A stretch of DNA of 64,000 bases from Gaiellasilicea sp963731615 (lineage in GTDB: Bacteria > Actinomycetota > Thermoleophilia > Gaiellales > Gaiellaceae), in NCBI GenBank assembly GCA_963731615.1, contig CAVSWD010000008.1:496001-560000 (forward strand), in the 5' to 3' direction. The position numbers and the translations under genes were made by a program. This document shows positions 36,342 through 44,546 of the stretch, piece by piece (within the stretch, counting starts at the first letter, position 1; each line of letters begins with the position of its first letter). The notes below the pieces were generated by a model, which saw nothing but the letters and a program-made list of their open reading frames with translations, ran no database searches and had not been told where the DNA came from.

Positions 36342-36904
36342 GGCGAGGTGGCGGGCTCGAGAGCGGGCCTGCGCGCCACTCGGACGACGTACGCGATCGT
36401 GGCGAGGAGCGCCGCCGCGCCGAGCACGAGCGTCCCGACGTCGTCGGCCGTCGGTTTCAACGTCATGTCGAAGACGACGACGAAAAGCAGCACGAGGTCG
36501 AGCTTCATGTACGCGTCCAGGCGATCGCTGTGGCGACGCGTCTCGGGGTGTTCCGGCCCGTGGGCCTCCGCCGCCACGTGCAGACGCTTTCCCTCCGGCT
36601 CGATCACGCCGACGCCGAAGAGGAACGTCCCGGCGAATGCCGCGAGGGCGATCACGATCCAGAGCTGGTCGAAGCTCCACGGCCCTTCGATCGTGAGCAG
36701 GATCCCGAGCACGAGGACCGCGAGCGAGGTCGGGATGAAGATCCGCTGGGCGAGCCACTGCGTGTTGGAGCTGATCCGCTCTGTCAGGACGGCGTCGTCC
36801 GTCTGCCGGGCGCGGAACAGGAGCGCCTGGAGCAGGAAGGCCGAGCCGAGCCAGATCGTCGCGCCGACGATGTGCAGGAAGAGCAGAATCTCGTAGTACG
36901 ACAT
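36338..36904 (-). CDS. DUF2269-like integral membrane protein
   Basis: This 188-residue protein has four or five TM helices. It begins MSYYEILLFLHIVGATIWLG, where the His in helix 1 is typical of DUF2269 and related putative heme or copper-associated membrane proteins. Later helices include IFIPTSLAVLVLGILLTIEG. It is convergent with the carboxylase gene, overlapping by 4 bp, and lies upstream of nothing else. Its function is unknown. Confidence 0.7.
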   Translation of the reverse strand: MSYYEILLFLHIVGATIWLGSAFLLQALLFRARQTDDAVLTERISSNTQWLAQRIFIPTSLAVLVLGILLTIEGPWSFDQLWIVIALAAFAGTFLFGVGVIEPEGKRLHVAAEAHGPEHPETRRHSDRLDAYMKLDLVLLFVVVFDMTLKPTADDVGTLVLGAAALLATIAYVVRVARRPALEPATSP

Positions 36905-36908
36905 CGGC

Positions 36909-37217
36909 CTAGAAGAGCTTCTGCAGCTTCATCGCCGCGCCCATGTCGCCCTTGATCTTGAGCTTCCCGGTCATGTACGCCGTCGTCGGGTTCTGCTCGC
37001 CGCGGATTACGGCCAGCATCGTGTCCTCGGACGCCGAGATCGTCGTGTCGGCCTCGCCCCCGCCCTCGCTGACGCTGACGCTGCCGTCGTTCACCGCGAC
37101 GAGCCATTCGCCGGCGCCCTCGATCTCGAACAGATACGAATTGTTCATCCCCGCCGTCTTCTCAGCGTCTGCGCGGGCCGCGAGCCCGTCGAAGAACTCC
37201 TGCACGCTCTCAGCCAT
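36909..37217 (-). CDS. SCP2 sterol-carrier domain protein
   Basis: This 102-residue single-domain protein has SYLFEIEGAGEWLVAVNDG, then ADTTISASEDTMLAVIRGEQ and TAYMTGKLKIKGDMGAAMKL, the classic SCP2 C-terminal pattern. SCP2 domains bind lipids or acyl-CoA. It is divergent from the acyl-CoA dehydrogenase gene with 56 bp between, so a shared regulatory region is likely and a role in fatty-acid metabolism is plausible. Confidence 0.88.
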   Translation of the reverse strand: MAESVQEFFDGLAARADAEKTAGMNNSYLFEIEGAGEWLVAVNDGSVSVSEGGGEADTTISASEDTMLAVIRGEQNPTTAYMTGKLKIKGDMGAAMKLQKLF

Positions 37218-37273
37218 CTCGTGCTCCTTGAGTCGAAGTTGCGGCGAATCTACCGGGTAGCATCCGGCGGCGC

Positions 37274-38407
37274 ATGGACCTCGACCTGACCTCCGAGCAA
37301 GAGCTCGTGCGCGAGACCGTGCGCGAGTTCGCGCGCGAGCAGGTGGCGCCCGTCGCGGAAGAGCTCGATCGCGAGTCGCGCTTCCCGTACGAGCTCGTCG
37401 CGGCGCTCGGCGAGCTCGGCCTGATGGGCCTCCCGATCCCCGAGGAGTACGGCGGCGCCGGCGGCGACACCGTCTCCTACGCGCTCGCGATCGAGGAGCT
37501 GACGCGGATCGACTCGTCGGTCGCGATCACGGTCGCCGCGCACACCTCACTCGGAACGATGCCGATCTTCCTCTTCGGCAGCGAGGAGCAGAAGCGCGAC
37601 TGGCTGCCCGACCTGGCCGCAGGCAAGAAGCTCGCCGCGTTCGGCCTCACCGAGGCGGGGGCGGGCTCCGACGCCGGGAACGCGCGAACCACCGCCGAGC
37701 TGCGCGACGGGCAGTGGGTCGTCAACGGATCGAAGATGTTCATCACGAACGCCGGCACCGACATCACCTGGGGCGTGACGCTGACCGCCCGCACGGGCGA
37801 GGACGAGATCTCCAACATCGTCGTCGAGAACGGCACCCCGGGCTATGAGATCTCCGCTCCGATGAAGAAGCTCGGCTGGCGCGCGTCGGACACGCGCGAG
37901 CTCTCCTTCCGCGAGGTCACCGTGCCCGAGGGCAATCTGCTCGGGCCGCGTGGTCAGGGCTTCCACCAGTTCCTCGAGATTCTCGACGGCGGGCGGATCT
38001 CCGTCGCGGCGATGGGCGTCGGGCTCGCTCAGGGCGCCTACGACCTCGCCTACGCGTACGCACAGGAGCGGGAGCAGTTCGGCAAGCCGATCTCGCGTTT
38101 CCAGGCGATCCAATTCCAGCTGGCGGACATGGCGACCGAGATCGAAGCGGGGCGCGCGCTGGTCCTGAAAGCAGCCTGGCTGAAAGACCAGGGCCGGCCG
38201 TTCGGGCGCGAGGCGGCGATGGCGAAGCTCTACACCGGCGAGCTCTCGAACCGGGCCGCGAACTCGGCCCTGCAGATCCACGGCGGCTACGGCTTCATGG
38301 ACGAGTACGCGATCTCACGGCTCTACCGCGACCAGAAGATCCTCGAGATCGGCGAGGGCACGAACGAGGTGCAGCGCCTGGTAATCGCGAAGCAGCTTGG
38401 CCTCTAG
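37274..38407 (+). CDS. Acyl-CoA dehydrogenase
   Basis: This 377-residue FAD enzyme introduces an alpha-beta double bond into acyl-CoA. It has AFGLTEAGAGSDAGNARTTA, GSKMFITNAGTDITWGV, QIHGGYGFMDEYAISRLYRD and the region of the catalytic Glu in ILEIGEGTNEVQRLVIAKQL. Length and motifs fit short- to medium-chain or branched-chain enzymes; the chain preference cannot be read from sequence. Its neighbours (carboxylase alpha, SCP2) point to fatty- or branched-acid breakdown. Confidence 0.93.
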   Translation: MDLDLTSEQELVRETVREFAREQVAPVAEELDRESRFPYELVAALGELGLMGLPIPEEYGGAGGDTVSYALAIEELTRIDSSVAITVAAHTSLGTMPIFLFGSEEQKRDWLPDLAAGKKLAAFGLTEAGAGSDAGNARTTAELRDGQWVVNGSKMFITNAGTDITWGVTLTARTGEDEISNIVVENGTPGYEISAPMKKLGWRASDTRELSFREVTVPEGNLLGPRGQGFHQFLEILDGGRISVAAMGVGLAQGAYDLAYAYAQEREQFGKPISRFQAIQFQLADMATEIEAGRALVLKAAWLKDQGRPFGREAAMAKLYTGELSNRAANSALQIHGGYGFMDEYAISRLYRDQKILEIGEGTNEVQRLVIAKQLGL

Positions 38408-38463
38408 CTGATTAGCGCCGCCGTCTTCGGGGCACGATCGGTGTCTCTACAAGGAGCACACAT

Positions 38464-38479
38464 GAGCGGCGAACCGCTC
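38464..38479 (-). terminator. Hairpin after the dpp operon
   Basis: The minus strand reads GAGCGG-TTCG-CCGCTC, a 6-bp stem with a stable UUCG tetraloop, 15 bp past the stop of the last dpp gene. No T-run follows, so it may be a weak terminator or an mRNA 3' stabiliser. Confidence 0.45.
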
Positions 38480-38494
38480 AGAGCCCGCTCAGAG

Positions 38495-39361
38495 CTACGT
38501 GCCTTCCGCAAGGGCGTGCCGGAGCTTCCGGCGCGCTGCCTTGCGGTCCTTCATCGCCCGCGGGTCCGGGATCGGCACCGCCGAGAGCAGCGCCTTCGTG
38601 TACTCGTGCTGCGGGTTCGTGTAGACCTGCTCCGCCGGACCGAGCTCGACCAGCTGACCCTTGTTCATCACGGCGATCCGGTCGCTCATCGAGCGCACGA
38701 CGGCGAGATCGTGCGCGATGAACAGGTAGGTGAGCTCGAAGTCGCGCTGCAGGTCCTTGAGCAAGTTGAGGATCTGAGCCTGGATCGAGACGTCGAGCGC
38801 CGAGACCGGCTCGTCGCACACGATCAGCTTCGGGCTCAGCGCAAGTGCGCGGGCGATCCCGATCCGCTGGCGCTGCCCGCCGGAGAACTCGTGCGGGTAG
38901 CGGTTGGTGAAGCTCGGGTTGAAGCCGACGACGTCGAGCAGCTCGCGGATCCGGATGCTCCGGTCCTTGCGCGTGCCGATCCCGTGCACGATCAGCGGCT
39001 CGCCGACGATGTCGCCGACGGTCATGCGCGGGTCGAGCGACGAGTAGGGGTCCTGGAAGACGATCTGCATCTCGCGGCGCATCTTCCGCATCGCTTCGCG
39101 CCCGAGCTCCGTCAGCTCGGTGCCCTCGAACTTGATCGAGCCGGACGTCGGCTTCAGCAGCTGGAGGATGCAGTAGCCGGTGGTCGACTTGCCGGACCCC
39201 GACTCGCCGACGAGACCCAGCGTCTCGCCCTCGGCGACGCTGAAGGTGACGCCGTCGATCGCCTTCACGTCCGCCACTTTGCGCTCGATCAAGAGCCCTT
39301 CACGCACCGGGAAGTGCTTGTGCAGGTCCGTGACCTCGAGCAGCGGCACGCGCGCGTTCAT
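38495..39361 (-). CDS. dppF: Di/oligopeptide ABC transporter ATP-binding protein DppF/OppF
   Basis: This 288-residue protein has Walker A GESGSGKST, the signature FSGGQRQRIGIARALALSPK and Walker B LIVCDEPVSALD, then HDLAVVRSMSDRIAVMNKGQ. The region PQHEYTKALLSAVPIPDP is typical of the OppF/DppF subgroup. It is the last gene of the operon and powers uptake with DppD. The ATG overlaps the dppD stop by 4 bp. Confidence 0.93.
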   Translation of the reverse strand: MNARVPLLEVTDLHKHFPVREGLLIERKVADVKAIDGVTFSVAEGETLGLVGESGSGKSTTGYCILQLLKPTSGSIKFEGTELTELGREAMRKMRREMQIVFQDPYSSLDPRMTVGDIVGEPLIVHGIGTRKDRSIRIRELLDVVGFNPSFTNRYPHEFSGGQRQRIGIARALALSPKLIVCDEPVSALDVSIQAQILNLLKDLQRDFELTYLFIAHDLAVVRSMSDRIAVMNKGQLVELGPAEQVYTNPQHEYTKALLSAVPIPDPRAMKDRKAARRKLRHALAEGT

Positions 39362-40374
39362 GCCGGCGCTCCCACCGGACGGTCGGCGGCGGCGCGCTCG
39401 CAGGCCGGATGCGCCGAGCGCACCCAGTGCCCCGGCCTGACCTCGCGCAGCTCCGGCATCTGCTCGGTGCAGCTGTCGCCGCCCGCGTAGCGGCAACGGG
39501 GCGCGAAACGACATGCTGCGGGCGGGTCGATCAGGTCGGGCGGACGGCCGGGGATCGCGGTCAGCCGTCCCTGGCGGATGTTCTCGCCCTCGAGCTGCGG
39601 CAGCGCGCCCAGCAGCGCCTCGGTGTACGGGTGCTCGGGGTGGTCGAAGAGATCGAGGGTCGACGCCTGCTCGACCACCTGGCCGGCGTACATGACGATG
39701 ATGTCGTCGGCCGCCTCGGCGACGACGCCCATGTCGTGCGTGATGATGATCATCGCCATCTCGTGCTCGGCGCGAAGGTCGTCGAGCAAGTCGAGCACGG
39801 AGGCCTGGACAGTCACGTCGAGCGCCGTCGTCGGCTCGTCCGCGATCAGCAGCTTTGGATCGCACGAGAGGGCGATCGCGATCATCACGCGCTGCCGCAT
39901 CCCGCCCGAGAATCGATGCGGATAATCGGAGAGACGCGCCGCCGCGCCCGGAATGCGCACCTCCTCGAGCAGCTCGATCGCCTTCTTGTTCGCCTGCTTC
40001 TGGGGTACGTCGTAATGACGCCGGATCGTCTCGGTGATCTGCGTCCCGATCGTCAGCGTCGGGTTGAGAGACGTCATCGGGTCCTGGAAGATCATCGCGA
40101 TCTCCCGCCCGCGGATGTCCTCGAGCTTCTGCTCCGACAGCTGCGTCAGGTCCTGGCCCTCGAAGAGGACCTCGCCGGAGACGATCTTCGCCGGCGGCTT
40201 GGGGATGAGGCCCATGATCGAGAGCGCCGTCACGGACTTGCCGCAGCCCGACTCGCCGACGATTCCGAGCGTCTTCCCCTTCTCGACCGCGAAGCTGATC
40301 CCGTCGACGGCCCGAACCGTGCCCTCACGGGTGAAGAAGTGCGTGCGCAGGTCGTTGACTTCGAGCAGAGCCAT
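39358..40374 (-). CDS. dppD: Di/oligopeptide ABC transporter ATP-binding protein DppD/OppD
   Basis: This 338-residue protein has Walker A GESGCGKS, the signature FSGGMRQRVMIAIALSCDPK and Walker B LLIADEPTTALDVT. The C-terminal cysteine motif CRFAPRCRYAGGDSC fits the iron-sulfur/OppD_C extension of this subgroup. It pairs with DppF to drive the DppBC channel. Three bases separate it from dppC. Confidence 0.93.
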   Translation of the reverse strand: MALLEVNDLRTHFFTREGTVRAVDGISFAVEKGKTLGIVGESGCGKSVTALSIMGLIPKPPAKIVSGEVLFEGQDLTQLSEQKLEDIRGREIAMIFQDPMTSLNPTLTIGTQITETIRRHYDVPQKQANKKAIELLEEVRIPGAAARLSDYPHRFSGGMRQRVMIAIALSCDPKLLIADEPTTALDVTVQASVLDLLDDLRAEHEMAMIIITHDMGVVAEAADDIIVMYAGQVVEQASTLDLFDHPEHPYTEALLGALPQLEGENIRQGRLTAIPGRPPDLIDPPAACRFAPRCRYAGGDSCTEQMPELREVRPGHWVRSAHPACERAAADRPVGAPA

Positions 40375-40377
40375 CGG

Positions 40378-41304
40378 CTACGTCTCCTTCGTGCGTGGGT
40401 CGAGCGCATCGCGGAGCCCGTCGGCGACGAAGTTCGCGCAGAGGACGAGCGCCGCGATGAACACCGAAGGGACGATGATCGCGGTCGGGTGGCTGCGAAA
40501 GACGGTGCGCCCCTCCTGGGCCATAGACCCCCACGACGCGTCGGGCGGGCTGATGCCGAGCCCGATGAACGAGAGGAAGGCCTCACCGAGGATGACGCCC
40601 GGCAACTCGAGGAAGATCGCGATGATCAGCACCCCGAGCGTGTTGGGGAGCAGGTGGCGCGCGAGGATTCGGTGCCAGCGCGCTCCAACCGCCTTCGCGG
40701 CGCGCACGTAGTCGTTCTCCTTCAGCGTCAGCACCTGCCCGCGCACGATCCGCGCCGTCGTGAACCAGCTCGCGATCGAAAGCGCGACCATCATGGTCCA
40801 GACGTTCGTCGTCCCGATGATCGCGAGCGTGATGATCGCGAACGGGAGGTACGGCAGACCGTAGAGCGCATCGAGGAAGCGCATCAATGCGTTGTCGAGC
40901 CGTCCGCCGACGAACCCGGAGATCGAGCCGTACACGACGCCGATGAAGAGAATCGCGAACGTGGCCCCGAAGGCGATCAGGATCGAAACCCGGCCGCCGA
41001 GCGCCGCTCTGGTGAAGAGGTCGCGCCCGAACTTGTCCGTGCCGAACGGATGCTGGAGGCTGGGTGTCTCGTTCGCGATCGCGAAGTTGATCTCGTTCGG
41101 ATCGTACGGCGAGACGATCGGGACGATCACGCAGTAGAGGAGTATGGCGACGAAGACGGAGCCGGCGACAACGGCAGCCTTGTTGCGCCTAAAACGTCGC
41201 CAGGCGTCCTTCCACAGGCTCGACTGCCGGATGGGCGCACCGGATGCAGGCGAGGCACCGGGCTCGATGGCGAGTGCCTCCTCGCGGGCGTCCGTGACGC
41301 TCAT
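40378..41304 (-). CDS. dppC: Di/oligopeptide ABC transporter permease DppC
   Basis: This 308-residue protein has six TM helices with an N-terminal OppC-type extension (LWKDAWRRFRRNKAAVVAGS). HPFGTDKFGRDLFTRAALGG is the typical OppC motif. The EAA loop is VRAAKAVGARWHRILARHLL. It forms the membrane channel with DppB. The ATG overlaps the dppB stop by 4 bp. Confidence 0.93.
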   Translation of the reverse strand: MSVTDAREEALAIEPGASPASGAPIRQSSLWKDAWRRFRRNKAAVVAGSVFVAILLYCVIVPIVSPYDPNEINFAIANETPSLQHPFGTDKFGRDLFTRAALGGRVSILIAFGATFAILFIGVVYGSISGFVGGRLDNALMRFLDALYGLPYLPFAIITLAIIGTTNVWTMMVALSIASWFTTARIVRGQVLTLKENDYVRAAKAVGARWHRILARHLLPNTLGVLIIAIFLELPGVILGEAFLSFIGLGISPPDASWGSMAQEGRTVFRSHPTAIIVPSVFIAALVLCANFVADGLRDALDPRTKET

Positions 41305-42227
41305 GTGCGAGCGTCCCGCGTACGCGGATCGAGAACGCCGTACAGGATGTCGACCACCAAGTTGGCCAGGATCACGATCACCGAGAGCAATACGGTCAGG
41401 CCCATCACGACCGAGTAGTCGCGGTTGAAGACCGAGTCGATGTACTGCTGGCCGATCCCGGGGATGTTGAAGATCAGCTCGATCACGAACGAGCCGGTGA
41501 TGATGAAGCCGAGCAGCGGGCCGGCCGCGGTGATCACCGGGATCAGCGAGTTTCGCAGCACGTGCACGCTAACCACCCGCCGGTAGCGGAGTCCCTTCGC
41601 CTTCGCCGTGCGCACGTAGTCCTGCTGAAGCGTCTCCAGCATCGTTCCGCGCACGAGTCTGGCAAACAGCGCCATCGGGCCGAAGCCGAGAGCGATCGCC
41701 GGCAGAATCTTGTGCTCCCAGCTCGTCCAGCCGCTTGTCGGTAGCCAGCCGGCCTTCAGCGCTACGAAGTAGATCAGCAGGGTCGCGACGAGGAAGCTCG
41801 GCACAGAGTGGAAGACGTTCGAGAAGAACATCGCCGTGTAGTCGACCCAGGTGTTGTGGCGGAGCGCCGCGACCATCCCGAGCGGGATCCCGAATACGAT
41901 CGCGAACAGGAACGCGTAGATACCCAGCTCGATCGACGTCGGGAACGCAGTCGTGACAATGTCGGTCACGTCTCGTCCGCGGACGACGAGCGACGGGCCG
42001 AGATCGAAGGTCGCGACGCCCTTCACGTAGTGGGCGTACTGGAGGTACCACGGATCGTTGACGTGGAATTTCTCCTCGAGGTTTCGCTGCGTGGCCTCCG
42101 TGACGGCCCGCTCGCTCTGCCGGAACGGGTTGCCGCCGATCTGGCGCATCATCATGAAGGTGAGGAAGATGACGACGAGCAGAACCGGGATCGTCCAGAA
42201 GATCCGCCTGATGATGAACTTCAGCAT
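41301..42227 (-). CDS. dppB: Di/oligopeptide ABC transporter permease DppB
   Basis: This 308-residue protein has the N-terminal IIRRIFWTIPVLLVVIFLTF helix typical of DppB/OppB and the EAA loop YVRTAKAKGLRYRRVVSVHV. IELIFNIPGIGQQYIDSVFN follows before the last helices. GGAAGGAGG lies 5 nt ahead of the ATG. A strong hairpin separates it from dppA, which may let the binding-protein message outlast the rest. Confidence 0.93.
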   Translation of the reverse strand: MLKFIIRRIFWTIPVLLVVIFLTFMMMRQIGGNPFRQSERAVTEATQRNLEEKFHVNDPWYLQYAHYVKGVATFDLGPSLVVRGRDVTDIVTTAFPTSIELGIYAFLFAIVFGIPLGMVAALRHNTWVDYTAMFFSNVFHSVPSFLVATLLIYFVALKAGWLPTSGWTSWEHKILPAIALGFGPMALFARLVRGTMLETLQQDYVRTAKAKGLRYRRVVSVHVLRNSLIPVITAAGPLLGFIITGSFVIELIFNIPGIGQQYIDSVFNRDYSVVMGLTVLLSVIVILANLVVDILYGVLDPRTRDART

Positions 42228-42260
42228 CCGCCCTCCTTCCGTACCCCTCGGGGGCGTATC

Positions 42261-42299
42261 CCGAACGGGAGAGGGACTCGACGCCCCTCCCCCGTCCGG
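42261..42299 (-). promoter_or_regulatory. Long hairpin between dppA and dppB
   Basis: A 16-bp stem (four of the pairs are G-U) closes a 7-nt loop. There is no T-run after it on the minus strand, so full termination is unlikely. Intercistronic hairpins behind binding-protein genes commonly protect the upstream message or attenuate the downstream one. This would give more DppA than permease. Confidence 0.6.
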
Positions 42300-42311
42300 T
42301 TGAGACGAGCG

Positions 42312-43967
42312 TTACTCGGTGACGACGACCTTGGTCAGGTCGACCTGGTCGAGCAGGTTGCGATCGAACGACTCCTTGATCGATTCCCGCTCGAGCCCCT
42401 GGTAGACGTAGTAGTAGAACGGGATCAACGGCATGTCGCCGTTCTCCCCGAACAGGATGTCCTCCGCCTGCCGATAGAGCTTGTAGCGGGCATCGTTGTC
42501 CTCCGTCGCCCGCGCTTCCTCGATCAGCGCGTCGAACTCCTTGTTGCAGTAGTTCGTCGAGTTGTTCCCCGACTCGCACGTCCAGAGCTCGAGGAAGTTG
42601 ATCGCGTCGACGAAGTCGCCGATCCAGCCGAGCCGGTACGTGTCGACGTCAGCGTTCGGCGGCGGTCCGAGGAACTCCAGGTACTGCTGGAACTCCTGCT
42701 GCTTGATCTCCGCGTCGATCCCGAGCTCCTTCCAGGCAGCCTGGATGCCGACCGCGATCTCGCGGTGACCCGGCGAGTCGTTGACGTAGAGCGTGATGTT
42801 TTTCTTGGGGTTCGCGACCTCGCTCATCAGCTGCTTCGCCTGCTCCATGTCGCCCTCGGGGGGGAGCCACGGCGAGGCCGGGTTGATCGCGTCGTAGCCG
42901 GGCATGCCCTCGGGCGTCATTCCCGTCGCCGGGATCTGATCCGCCTGGGCGATGTTGTCGATCAGCGACTGGCGCGGGATCGCGAGCGCCATCGCGCGGC
43001 GCTGCTTCACGTCGGTGATGTTCTTGACGTTGATCCCGTGGTAGTAGGTGCCGAGCGCCTGGTACTTCTCGTACTCCGGCGTCTCCTTCAGGCGGGGAGT
43101 CTCGTCGGGAGACAGCGTCTCGAGCACGTCGACCTCGCCGGCCTCGAAGGCCTGAATCGCGGTGGTGCCGTCCTCGATCATGCGCCCGTTGACGCGCGTC
43201 AGCTTGACGCTGGCCGCGTCACGCCAGTTCGGGTCCTTGACGATGTCGATCGCCGCGCTGTGCTCCCAGTTCTCGAGCTTGAAGGGGCCGTTCGTGACGA
43301 TGTTGGCCGCTTCGGTCCACTTGTCGCCGAACTTGTCGACGGTGGCCTTGTGGACGGCCAGGAACGAGTGGTGCGCCGACTGCTGCACGAACCAGGGCTG
43401 CGGGCTCGTCAGCTTGACCTCGAGGGTCTTGTCGTCGACCGCGTTGACGGCCATCTTGTCGGCGAGCGCCTGGCAGTCGTCCTTCTTGGCGTCGCAGCTG
43501 TTGTACTCCTGCGCGCCGACGATGCCGTAGAACTGGTAGGCGTAGTCGGCCGCGAGCTCGGGCGATACGGTGCGCTTCCACGAGTACTCGAAGTCCTCCG
43601 CGGTGACGGGATCGCCGTTCGTCCACTTCAGGTCGTCCCGCAGCGTGTAGGTGACCGTCTTGCCGTCCTCGCTCGTCTCGATCTTCTCCGCGGCGGCGGG
43701 CACCGGGTTCAGGTCATCGTCGAGCTTGACGAGCGGATCCATGATGTTGAACAGGATGTTTGCGGAGGTCAGGTCGCTTGCGAGGCCGGGGTCGAGCGAC
43801 GGAGGCTCGGTGCCCCAGTTCACGGTGATCACCTGCTCCGCAGCTTCGCTGCCTTCCTCCTGCGTGGTGGAGCCCGACGTCTCGTCGTCGTCGCCACCGC
43901 AGCCGGCTGCCACAAGCGCAAGACTCGCCACGAGCAGCGCGAGCAGCCAAAGAGTCTTCGTTCTCAT
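42312..43967 (-). CDS. dppA: Di/oligopeptide ABC transporter substrate-binding lipoprotein
   Basis: This 551-residue lipoprotein has the lipobox LVAAGC and a flexible Asp/Ser/Thr/Glu linker. It is an SBP_bac_5 family protein (TVNWGTEPPSLDPGLASDLT, then KDGKT-type strands and TYYHGINVKNITDVKQRRAM). The pattern fits OppA/DppA-type receptors for peptides, but family members can also bind nickel or sugars. ATG at 43967 is preferred to the TTG three bases earlier, with AAGGAAGGA upstream. It is the first gene of the operon and divergent from the YcnI-like gene. Confidence 0.92.
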   Translation of the reverse strand: MRTKTLWLLALLVASLALVAAGCGGDDDETSGSTTQEEGSEAAEQVITVNWGTEPPSLDPGLASDLTSANILFNIMDPLVKLDDDLNPVPAAAEKIETSEDGKTVTYTLRDDLKWTNGDPVTAEDFEYSWKRTVSPELAADYAYQFYGIVGAQEYNSCDAKKDDCQALADKMAVNAVDDKTLEVKLTSPQPWFVQQSAHHSFLAVHKATVDKFGDKWTEAANIVTNGPFKLENWEHSAAIDIVKDPNWRDAASVKLTRVNGRMIEDGTTAIQAFEAGEVDVLETLSPDETPRLKETPEYEKYQALGTYYHGINVKNITDVKQRRAMALAIPRQSLIDNIAQADQIPATGMTPEGMPGYDAINPASPWLPPEGDMEQAKQLMSEVANPKKNITLYVNDSPGHREIAVGIQAAWKELGIDAEIKQQEFQQYLEFLGPPPNADVDTYRLGWIGDFVDAINFLELWTCESGNNSTNYCNKEFDALIEEARATEDNDARYKLYRQAEDILFGENGDMPLIPFYYYVYQGLERESIKESFDRNLLDQVDLTKVVVTE

Positions 43968-44058
43968 CAAGAATGTCCTTCCTTCGTGTGCATTCGATCC
44001 ACGGGCGCGGTTTTCGACGCCTTAGGCTTCCTTTGCCGGGTATACCAGTCCCAAACCT

Positions 44059-44532
44059 GTGAAACGGCGCCCTTTACGAGCTGCATACGTCGGCACAACG
44101 CTAGCGCTACTCGTAGCGGCCCTTTTGGCCGCCCCTGCCGCCGCGCATCTGAACGTGCAGCCGCGCCTGCTCGAGCAGGCGGCGGTGACGGATCTCCTGG
44201 TCGAGCTCCCCCGCCTCCGGCCCGGTGCGCCGCCGGAGCAGCTCGAGATCGACGCTCCCGGATTCGAGGTCCTTTCGAGCCGGCTGCGGGAGACCGTTGG
44301 CGGCGAGACCCGCTGGGATGTGCGTGCGAGGGCGGACGCCCCGCCCGGCACCCTCGCGCTCGTCCTTCGCGCGCTGTTCGCCGACGGCCAGACCGTCGAG
44401 GTGGACGACACGCTGACGATCGTGCCGGGCGACCCTGCCGATCCGTTCCCCTGGCCCGCGGCCGTCGCGGGAGTGCTGCTCGCAGTCGGCTTCGCTGCCT
44501 CGGCGCTCTTCCTCATGCGCCGCAAAGCCTGA
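44059..44532 (+). CDS. YcnI-like secreted, membrane-anchored domain protein
   Basis: This 157-residue protein has a signal peptide (TTLALLVAALLAAPAAA), a beta-rich domain and one C-terminal TM helix with a short RRKA tail. The predicted mature N-terminus starts with His (HLNVQP), as in YcnI proteins (DUF1775), whose N-terminal His binds copper. The rest matches only loosely, so the family call is tentative. The GTG at 44059 is the start. A CstB-like gene follows after 14 bp and may be co-transcribed. Confidence 0.6.
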   Translation: MKRRPLRAAYVGTTLALLVAALLAAPAAAHLNVQPRLLEQAAVTDLLVELPRLRPGAPPEQLEIDAPGFEVLSSRLRETVGGETRWDVRARADAPPGTLALVLRALFADGQTVEVDDTLTIVPGDPADPFPWPAAVAGVLLAVGFAASALFLMRRKA

Positions 44533-44546
44533 TAGCGTCACCGTTC

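Noticed and set aside
38462..39490. A plus-strand gene with AAGGAG and ATG at 38462
   Set aside because: The frame is antisense to dppF and Arg-rich in the way of GC-skewed shadow frames; the Shine-Dalgarno match is probably accidental.
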